DNA of 7,779 nt from QAMX01 sp964515055 (GTDB lineage Bacteria > Bacillota > Clostridia > Oscillospirales > QAMX01): assembly GCA_964515055.1 (NCBI GenBank), contig CAZEUG010000043.1:1-7779 (forward strand), in the 5' to 3' direction. Within the stretch, counting starts at the first letter, position 1, and every line of letters starts with the position of its first letter. Position numbers and translations under genes: made by a program. Below are positions 1 to 5,267 of this stretch, piece after piece. The notes beneath the pieces were generated by a model. That model was not told where the DNA came from. It was given only the letters and a program-made list of their open reading frames with translations, and did not search any database.

Positions 1-13
1 AGGGAGAGGAATG

Positions 14-162
14 CCACAGACAGCAGCAATCCCACGTCCCTCTTGCACAAAGGAGACTTTGGGTGGTTGTCTGAAAGTCGGCAGCGGAGGGTATAAGAGA
101 TTCCACGGAGACACTTTTCTCTCCCTCAGGCGCTTCGCGCCAGCTCCCTCGTCAGAGGGAGC
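14..162. repeat. Left copy of composite direct repeat
   Basis: This stretch resembles the right end of the window in the same orientation. CCACAG-N4-CAGCAATCCC at 14-33 recurs at 7495-7514. GACTTT...TGTCTGAAAGTCGG at 55-81 recurs at 7626-7652. The 95 bases at 68-162 match 7684-7779 closely, with perfect identity over roughly the last 45 bases. GACTTT (55-60) and AAAGTC (74-79) are inverted and could form a small hairpin, and two further hairpins follow at 121-162. No protein is supported here. Intergenic repeats of this style are common in gut Ruminococcaceae (knowledge from memory); their function is not known to me. Confidence 0.8.
121..162. repeat. Double-hairpin repeat core, copy 1
   Basis: After CTCCCTCA come two adjacent hairpins. 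The first is GGCGC-TTC-GCGCC at 129-141 (5-bp stem). The second is GCTCCCTC-GTCA-GAGGGAGC at 143-162 (8-bp stem, 4-base loop). The leading CTCCCTC (121-127) could also pair with GAGGGAG (155-161), giving a competing fold that encloses the first hairpin. An identical core closes the window at 7738-7779. Confidence 0.8.
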
Positions 163-210
163 TTTGGTGGTTTGCCCGCTGTGGGTGGCTGCGGGTGAAT
201 GCACAAGTAC

Positions 211-253
211 AAAAACAGCTCGGCATCCCATCAATGGATGCCGAGCTGTTTTT
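211..253 (-). terminator. Hairpin terminator of the ABC operon, probably bidirectional
   Basis: A perfect 18-bp inverted repeat, AAAAACAGCTCGGCATCC (211-228) and its complement (236-253), surrounds a 7-base loop. GCAC (201-204) and GTGC (254-257) could extend the stem across a 6-base bulge. Read on the minus strand, the GC-rich stem ends in a run of five U, as in an intrinsic terminator, about 100 bases beyond the stop codon of the last operon gene. The symmetric A and T runs mean it could also stop plus-strand transcription. Confidence 0.85.
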
Positions 254-354
254 GTGCAGGTTCTTTCAGCTATCGCGCTTTTTTTGCGAAGGCTCTTTCT
301 TTTTTCGTTTTTTGGCGAAGGCACGTGTGGCTGTTGCGCCGCCTTCGCGGTCGG
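254..354 (-). other. A-rich 3' untranslated segment
   Basis: This lies between the DUF4340 stop codon and the terminator. On the minus strand it is rich in A runs. GCGAAGGC occurs directly at 286-293 and 315-322, and its complement GCCTTCGC lies at 341-348. The 315-322/341-348 pair could form an 8-bp stem with an 18-base loop just after the stop codon. On the minus strand that stem is followed by A runs rather than U runs, so it is not an intrinsic terminator by itself. It might protect the transcript end, but that is speculation. I see no small gene in it. Confidence 0.45.
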
Positions 355-1785
355 TTACTGTCCGAGTGCAGCTGCCTGATCGACGAGCGACTGCACGGTG
401 CGGATGGAGACGAGCATATCGGTGCGGCCATTGAATTCGGCGCGGCAGAAGTTGACGTCATACGCATAGAACGCAAGCGTCATATCGCCGAACGCAGCCT
501 GATCGCGCAGGAAGCGGACGGTCAGGAGTGGTGGGGTATCCCAGGTGTGTTCGGCGGTGGCCTCCACCTGCAGGCCGGTGATGGTTTTCATCATGCTCTC
601 AAAAGAGGAGCCGTCTGCCATCAGGCCGTCAATGGTGTAGACGGCGGTTTCCGTCGTCGTGGTTTCCCCGCTGTCACTGGTGGTTTCGACCGATTTGACG
701 GTGCGTTCGACGCGCACGGAGTGATTTTCTGTCGTCAGCTCCACAGCGGTCACGTTGTCGAGCGTCATGGCGCAGACATCGCGCACGGAGAGGTCTTCCT
801 CGAGCCCCGCACGGATCGCATCAATCGCCGCCGCATCGGCCAGGAAAATCATGGACGTACCGCTCCATGTCACATAGACGCCGTCGTCCGTGGCGTGGCC
901 GATGCTGAGGGTAAAGTCCTCGATCGTCGGTTCCGCGTCCTCATCGGTTCCGTACAGCCTGTATTGCAGGCGGCAGGTCATCTCCGGCGTGGCCAGGCCA
1001 TACGCCTCCAGCTCCTCCAGATTCGGCGCATGGTTGACGCAGTCGCCGGGCGCCAGGCCGGTCATCCGTCCTGCCAGGACGGTGACGCCGGTGGAGCGCA
1101 GCGGTTCACCGGTAGTCTGGTCAAACCACTCATAAGCCGGGGTATAGCAGTCTGCCGAGCCGCCCTCCAGGTAGCTGAGCACCCGCGAGCGGTCGCCGGC
1201 CTCCAGCTGCACCCGTGTGACGTTCACGCTGCTGATCTGCGGATAGCTGTCCAGCGTTGCAATGTGATACAGCCCGCCCATGAATGCGGGCGGCATGGTG
1301 TCATCGATCAGATAGATGGTGGCGTCCTGGTTGTATCGGGCATAATACCCGCCGAGCGCCGTGTTGGCAATCCCGATCGTGTAGGAAAGGGTGGTGCCAT
1401 CCTTCGCGGTGGCCGCGATGGAAAGCGACGCTTCATCCAGCCCAAACAGCGCAGTATCCGCGTCGGCCGGGTCAATTTCCCGCAGGACGGAGACGCTTTT
1501 CAGCGCCGCAGCCAGCGCATTGGCCGCATCTGCGGAAACCGGGAAGGTATCGTCATCGGACTTGTGCCAGCTGCCGTCCTCCGACCGGGTCAACGCGATG
1601 CGGACGCCGTCAAACGTGTAGTCGATGGAAACAATGTCGCCGTCAAAGGTCAGGTATTTCGACAGCTGCCTGTCGCCTGTACCTGCGGGCTCCGTATCGT
1701 TGACCCGACGGTTGACGAGCAGATATCCACCGATGATCACTCCAAGCGCCAGCAATGCAAGCAGCAGTTTCAACGGCTTTTTCAT
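355..1785 (-). CDS. Membrane-anchored DUF4340 protein of the Gld-like ABC operon
   Basis: A 476-residue protein, last in the four-gene operon. One hydrophobic segment at about residues 5-24 after MKKPLK suggests an N-terminal anchor with the remainder outside the membrane. The DUF4340 pattern is visible: a Trp-containing strand (GSW at 71-73), FGLDEASLSIAATAKDG (114-130), a TIGIAN turn (136-141) and YYARYNQDATIYLID (147-161). The pattern seems to recur near 184-317 (YGL at 262-264, FTLSIG at 291-296, IFLAD at 313-317) and more loosely at 345-462, suggesting three related modules. DUF4340 proteins commonly follow GldG-like genes; their biochemical role is unknown. The ATG overlaps the upstream TGA (TGATG, 1787-1783), with AAGGAG at 1800-1795, so translational coupling is likely. 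Family assignment is fairly sure; function is not. Confidence 0.85.
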   Translation of the reverse strand: MKKPLKLLLALLALGVIIGGYLLVNRRVNDTEPAGTGDRQLSKYLTFDGDIVSIDYTFDGVRIALTRSEDGSWHKSDDDTFPVSADAANALAAALKSVSVLREIDPADADTALFGLDEASLSIAATAKDGTTLSYTIGIANTALGGYYARYNQDATIYLIDDTMPPAFMGGLYHIATLDSYPQISSVNVTRVQLEAGDRSRVLSYLEGGSADCYTPAYEWFDQTTGEPLRSTGVTVLAGRMTGLAPGDCVNHAPNLEELEAYGLATPEMTCRLQYRLYGTDEDAEPTIEDFTLSIGHATDDGVYVTWSGTSMIFLADAAAIDAIRAGLEEDLSVRDVCAMTLDNVTAVELTTENHSVRVERTVKSVETTSDSGETTTTETAVYTIDGLMADGSSFESMMKTITGLQVEATAEHTWDTPPLLTVRFLRDQAAFGDMTLAFYAYDVNFCRAEFNGRTDMLVSIRTVQSLVDQAAALGQ

Positions 1786-3215
1786 CAGCGGCTTCTCCTT
1801 TTGAACCAGATCAGCAGCCCGATGCCGATGGCCACGGCGGGTGCGCCAATGGTCAGCAGCAGCGACCAGAAGCGGCTCTCCGATTCGCTGACGACCAGCG
1901 GATCAATGGCCAGGCTGACGGAGCGGACGGTGATGGCGTCTTCCTTTTCACAGCAGTAGTTGAAGAGGTTCAGGACGAAGTCGGTGTTGCCATAAATGGC
2001 GGTGTTGTCGTCAAACAGGGTATCCGAGGAGACCCAGATCAGATTGCCAGTCTTCCCATTAACGGTCTCCGACGCAATGGCCGCCAGCAGGAAGGGGCCG
2101 GTGGCATCGCCGTCCTCCCTGTCGCTGCTGGTCATGGTTTCCACATTTTTCAGATACGCGCCGTCCGTTGTCGAGAGCAGCGGCGAAACCGTCAGCGTGC
2201 TGCGGTAGGCGTCCATTTCCAGAATGGCGTGTGCCGCCGGGACAATGACATAGCTGTTCGCCGAAATGAGCGGATCGGTGATGGTGTGCGCATTCAGGTT
2301 GGCGATCAGGTTGTAGCGGTAGGCATAGGCCGCGCTGTCCTGCTCAAAGATGACGCCGGGGAGCGCACGCATCCCGTAGGCTTCGCAGAGCGCGGCCAGG
2401 TTGTCCGGCGCAGCGGCTGCGTAGTTGGTATACAGCAGGACATTGCCGCCGTTTTCGAGATAGGCGAGGATTTTGCTCAGCTCTTCATCGGTCAGATCCT
2501 GCTTCGGCGCACCAATGACGAGCAGGTCGCAGTCCTCCGGCACAACGTCCTCCGTCAGCAGGCTGAGCGTTTTCTGTGCCAGATTGCCCGCATCCAGCTG
2601 CGCGCTGAGATTCGTGCCAAATGCGATTTCGTTGTGCCCGGTCAGCGTGTAGACGGTCGGCAGCACGTCGGTCGTCACATAGTCCACGGCGCTGGTCAGG
2701 GCATTTTCCGCATCAAAGACGTCCGGCGAGGGGAGTGTGCCGTAGTAGTAATAGTACTGATACAGCTGGGATTCCGGGTAGGAATAGGTGTAGATGTCGA
2801 GCGTATCGACCACGCGTGCGCGTTTGCCGCTGACCACCACGAGGCTGTTCTGCGAGGGGTCTTCCTCTGCGTACTGCTTCATAAACGTCGGGTTCAGCGC
2901 CGGATCCACATATTCCACACGAATTTTGTCGTTCAGCGCCGCATAGCGCGTCAGGAATTCGCCGATCGTCTGGTCGGCGGATTCCTTTTCCGCCCAGACA
3001 TAGATGGTGACGTCCTCATCGACGCCCTGTGCGATGCTGCGCGTCTGCTCATCGAAGTCGTACAGCTTGATCGAGGAGGATTCCGGCTTGGTGATCGAGG
3101 AGGGCAGGCTGGCCACCAGCAGATTGAGCACCACCACCGCCGCAATGACGATGGCTGAAATCGCAATGGAATAGCTGCCGGAGCGGAGGCTGCGTGTCAT
3201 GTGCATTTTTTTCAT
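1785..3215 (-). CDS. GldG-like ABC transporter auxiliary protein
   Basis: A 476-residue protein with a membrane helix near each end (about 17-37 and 450-470, followed by basic FKRRSR). This arrangement places the large middle region outside the cytoplasm. Hallmarks of the GldG/ABC_transp_aux family (the GIFT-type domain) are a YTLTGHNE motif around 189-196, LLVIGAPKQDLTDEEL at 231-246 and YLENGGNVLLY at 252-262, which resembles a flavodoxin- or glutamine-amidotransferase-like fold without obvious catalytic residues. In Bacteroidetes GldG acts with the GldA/GldF transporter in gliding; in Firmicutes the role is undefined. I chose the ATG at 3215 over a GTG nine bases upstream: it forms a TGATG overlap with the permease stop codon and has GGTGGA four bases before it. 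Residues 142-158 are strikingly Tyr-rich. The gene ends in another TGATG overlap with the DUF4340 gene. Confidence 0.87.
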   Translation of the reverse strand: MKKMHMTRSLRSGSYSIAISAIVIAAVVVLNLLVASLPSSITKPESSSIKLYDFDEQTRSIAQGVDEDVTIYVWAEKESADQTIGEFLTRYAALNDKIRVEYVDPALNPTFMKQYAEEDPSQNSLVVVSGKRARVVDTLDIYTYSYPESQLYQYYYYYGTLPSPDVFDAENALTSAVDYVTTDVLPTVYTLTGHNEIAFGTNLSAQLDAGNLAQKTLSLLTEDVVPEDCDLLVIGAPKQDLTDEELSKILAYLENGGNVLLYTNYAAAAPDNLAALCEAYGMRALPGVIFEQDSAAYAYRYNLIANLNAHTITDPLISANSYVIVPAAHAILEMDAYRSTLTVSPLLSTTDGAYLKNVETMTSSDREDGDATGPFLLAAIASETVNGKTGNLIWVSSDTLFDDNTAIYGNTDFVLNLFNYCCEKEDAITVRSVSLAIDPLVVSESESRFWSLLLTIGAPAVAIGIGLLIWFKRRSR

Positions 3216-4084
3216 CAGTTCCACCGCCTTTTCTCGAGCGACTGCGCCGACAGGAAGCAGAACAGCGCCGTGCCGGACAGGTAGTAAAAGAGTGCCGTCA
3301 TGTCAAACAGGCCGTTCTGTGTGAAGGCGGCCAGGCGGTCAAACGCCGTGAACACGCCGAGGACGGACGAAACGGCCGTGGTCAGCATATCCGGCTTCCA
3401 GAGGTACAGGACGAGCAGCACCATTTCCAGAATCACACCGGTCGCGACAGCGGCGGCATGGTTGGCGGTTGTGCTGCGGACGAGGAAAGCGATCAGAAGG
3501 GCAATCACGGTGAAGACCACGACGGCAGCCAGCGCGCTGTCACCCATCAGGGAGCGGATGCCGTCCATGAAATAGACAATCAGCAGCACGGCCAGACAGA
3601 CGACAGCCGAAATGATCTGGCTTTCGGTCAGGGTGGAGATCAGCAGGCCGAGGGCGATCAGCATGGAGCCGAACAGGAAAAAGGCGAGCAGGCCGCCGTA
3701 GGCCGCGACGTAGTTGATGGTGCCGAATTGTGCCAGAATCAGCGGATACAGGCACATAAACAGGACGGGAATGGCGAAAACCGTCACCATGGCGAAGAAC
3801 TTGCCGAGTACGATCTCCCACATGGAAATCGGCGAGGTGAACAGCAGCTGATCGGTTTTCTGCCGCGTTTCCTCCGCCATGGAGCGCATGGTCAGAATCG
3901 GGATGGCCAGCAGGAAGATAAAGCTGACCGGGGAGAGAATGTATTCCATTCCGGAGTAGTAGGCGCCCTTCAGGTTATAGGCCGTCAGGTAAATCCCGGC
4001 AAACAGCAGGATAAACGCGATGAACACGCAGCCGGTCATGCCGGTAAACAGCTGCTTCAGCTCTTTGCGATAGACAGTCGACAT
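3215..4084 (-). CDS. ABC-2 family permease, GldF-like
   Basis: A 289-residue polytopic membrane protein. Hydrophobic segments fall at about 17-36, 51-66, 97-118, 127-152, 156-173, 183-202, 212-229 and 263-282; the first seven or eight presumably give the usual six helices plus re-entrant or weaker segments. Between the second and third lies RSMAEETRQKTDQLLFTSP (67-85) followed by IVLGKFFA (91-98). This cytoplasmic motif is characteristic of ABC-2 permeases of the GldF/NosY type and is thought to contact the ATPase. It should be the membrane channel for the ATPase encoded just upstream, probably as a homodimer because no second permease gene is present. The ATG lies three bases beyond the ATPase stop codon, with AAGGGGG (4099-4093) as ribosome site inside the ATPase gene. 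Substrate is unknown. Confidence 0.9.
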   Translation of the reverse strand: MSTVYRKELKQLFTGMTGCVFIAFILLFAGIYLTAYNLKGAYYSGMEYILSPVSFIFLLAIPILTMRSMAEETRQKTDQLLFTSPISMWEIVLGKFFAMVTVFAIPVLFMCLYPLILAQFGTINYVAAYGGLLAFFLFGSMLIALGLLISTLTESQIISAVVCLAVLLIVYFMDGIRSLMGDSALAAVVVFTVIALLIAFLVRSTTANHAAAVATGVILEMVLLVLYLWKPDMLTTAVSSVLGVFTAFDRLAAFTQNGLFDMTALFYYLSGTALFCFLSAQSLEKRRWN

Positions 4085-4087
4085 GAA

Positions 4088-5116
4088 TCATTCCCCCTTC
4101 TCATCGTCGTGTTCGTCATCCGATTCGGCAGAATCAACGATTTCGTCTGCATCTGCATCCTCGGTGAAAGCAGCGTCATCGCCGGTCAGCTCCAGGAACA
4201 CGTCCTCCAGCGAAGCGCGGGGGCGCTGCATTTCCAGCAGCGGGAGATGCGCCTCGGCGAGGCGGTAGAAAATGCGTTCGCGCAGATCGTCCGATTGCTC
4301 GCAGACGTCCAGACGGATGTCCACGGCTTCCGTTTCCAGCTCGGACGGCAGGACGGTGATCGCGGCCTCTGAGCGGAACGGCGACAGTGCCGATTCGGCG
4401 GCGGCAGCGCTTCCGCGCACCGTCAGCGTCAGTGCATTCTGGGCGGAGAGGCGGCGGCTCAGACTTTCCGGCGTATCGGAAGCGACCAGATGCCCGTGCG
4501 ACAGAATCAGAACCGTGTCGCACACGGCGCTGACCTCCGAAAGAATATGGCTGGACAGAATCACGGTGTGCCGTTCGCGCAGGCCGCGAATCAGCTCGCG
4601 CATTTCAATGATCTGCTTGGGGTCCAGACCGACCGTCGGTTCGTCCAGAATCAGCACATCGGGGAAGCCGACCAGCGCCTGTGCCAGGCCGACGCGCTGG
4701 CGATAGCCCTTGGACAGGTGGCGAATCAGCCGGTCTGCGACGTCGGAGATGCCCGCCATTTCCATGACCTCGTCGAGATGGGCAGGCCGCTCCGCCTTCG
4801 GCAGATTTTTCAGACCGGCCACAATCTTCAGATATTCCCGCGGCGTCAGATCGGTGTAAAGAGGCGGCAGCTCCGGCAGATACCCGATGCAGCGCTTGGC
4901 CGCCTTCGGTTCGGCGAAGATGTCGTGCCCGTCCACGGTGACGGTGCCGGATGTGGCAGAGATGTACCCGGTGATGATGTTCATCGTCGTGGATTTTCCC
5001 GCACCATTCGGGCCGAGAAATCCGTAAATCTGACCCTTTTCCACAGAAAAGCTCAGATCATCAACGGCGTTGACGCGGCCGTTGTACGTTTTTGTCAGAT
5101 GTTCAACTTCGATCAA
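4088..5116 (-). CDS. ABC transporter ATP-binding protein, GldA-like, with acidic tail
   Basis: A 342-residue nucleotide-binding subunit that would power the adjacent permease from the cytoplasmic face. Motifs in order are Walker A GPNGAGKST (35-43), the GYLPE segment at the Q-loop position (78-82, Glu in place of Gln as is common in this branch), signature LSKGYRQR (134-141), Walker B VLILDEPT (154-161), D-loop GLD (163-165) and H-loop His190. All catalytic elements are present, so it should be active. The ASLEDVFLELT end typical of ABC-2 ATPases is at 301-311, but 31 further residues follow, 16 of them Asp or Glu. The start is TTG at 5116-5114; no ATG or GTG fits, and GGAGGT (5129-5124) lies seven bases upstream. 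It is the first gene of the operon. Confidence 0.93.
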   Translation of the reverse strand: MIEVEHLTKTYNGRVNAVDDLSFSVEKGQIYGFLGPNGAGKSTTMNIITGYISATSGTVTVDGHDIFAEPKAAKRCIGYLPELPPLYTDLTPREYLKIVAGLKNLPKAERPAHLDEVMEMAGISDVADRLIRHLSKGYRQRVGLAQALVGFPDVLILDEPTVGLDPKQIIEMRELIRGLRERHTVILSSHILSEVSAVCDTVLILSHGHLVASDTPESLSRRLSAQNALTLTVRGSAAAAESALSPFRSEAAITVLPSELETEAVDIRLDVCEQSDDLRERIFYRLAEAHLPLLEMQRPRASLEDVFLELTGDDAAFTEDADADEIVDSAESDDEHDDEKGE

Positions 5117-5123
5117 AAAAATG

Positions 5124-5129
5124 ACCTCC
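5124..5129 (-). promoter_or_regulatory. Ribosome binding site fixing the TTG start
   Basis: GGAGGT on the minus strand, seven bases before TTG. The spacing and near-ideal complementarity to 16S rRNA identify the TTG as the start of the ABC ATPase gene, although TTG is a weak initiator. Confidence 0.8.
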
Positions 5130-5135
5130 AGACTG

Positions 5136-5162
5136 CGGCCGCACGGGGATGCCGCACGGCCG
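5136..5162 (-). promoter_or_regulatory. GC-rich leader hairpin before the ABC operon
   Basis: On the minus strand CGGCCG-TGCGG and CCGTG-CGGCCG flank a 5-base loop, giving an 11-bp stem with two adjacent G-U wobbles. GCCGCACGG is also directly repeated at 5138-5146 and 5151-5159. The hairpin sits six bases 5' of the GGAGGT ribosome site and is not directly followed by U residues, so it is not a standard terminator. It might modulate translation or transcript stability; that is inference. Confidence 0.5.
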
Positions 5163-5185
5163 TAAAAAATCGCAGGGGTTGGAAA

Positions 5186-5213
5186 TTTATCTGTATCATA
5201 CCGTTTTTTTCAA
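5186..5213 (-). promoter_or_regulatory. Candidate promoter of the four-gene ABC operon
   Basis: TTGAAA (5213-5208) matches the -35 consensus at five of six positions. A 16-base spacer leads to GATAAA (5191-5186), four of six for the -10. Transcription would start near 5179, giving a leader of about 60 bases that contains the GC-rich hairpin. TATGAT at 5200-5195 is a better -10 but has no acceptable -35. The alternative is read-through from the enzyme gene upstream, as no clear terminator separates them. Confidence 0.42.
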
Positions 5214-5220
5214 AAAACGG
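5201..5220. promoter_or_regulatory. AT-rich palindrome overlapping the candidate promoter
   Basis: CCGTTTTTT (5201-5209) and AAAAAACGG (5212-5220) are perfect inverted arms of nine bases around two central bases. The palindrome covers the candidate -35 box and abuts TATGAT. It could be an operator or a bent A-tract element. The AT-rich stem, tiny loop and missing trailing U run argue against a terminator. No regulator gene is present in the window. Confidence 0.45.
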
Positions 5221-5267
5221 GGTGACGCATGGGTAAAAAGTCTGTAAACGAATTGTGTCGGCTGCCG

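Noticed and set aside
1..354. tRNA, rRNA or known small RNA in the flanking gene-free stretches
   Set aside because: No cloverleaf with a T-arm GGTTCGA-type sequence, no rRNA segment and no known riboswitch core was recognised; the structure is explained by repeats and a terminator.
199..1959. Plus-strand open frame of 586 codons
   Set aside because: It starts next to the terminator hairpin and runs opposite the DUF4340 gene and its neighbour. The protein is low-complexity, without domains, and lacks a ribosome site. Antisense shadow.
3222..3224. GTG start for the GldG-like protein
   Set aside because: The ribosome-site candidate AAGG ends only two bases before it, and GGTGGA overlaps it. 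The ATG at 3215 has better spacing and forms the same TGATG overlap as the next junction.
1755..4372. Further long plus-strand frames (1755-3158 and 3194-4372)
   Set aside because: Both lie opposite well-supported transporter genes and translate to Gln/Arg/His-rich sequence without motifs or membrane segments.
5201..5220. AT palindrome as terminator of the LTA-synthase-like gene
   Set aside because: The stem is mostly A-T with a two-base loop and no U run after it on the minus strand, so it should not terminate efficiently.
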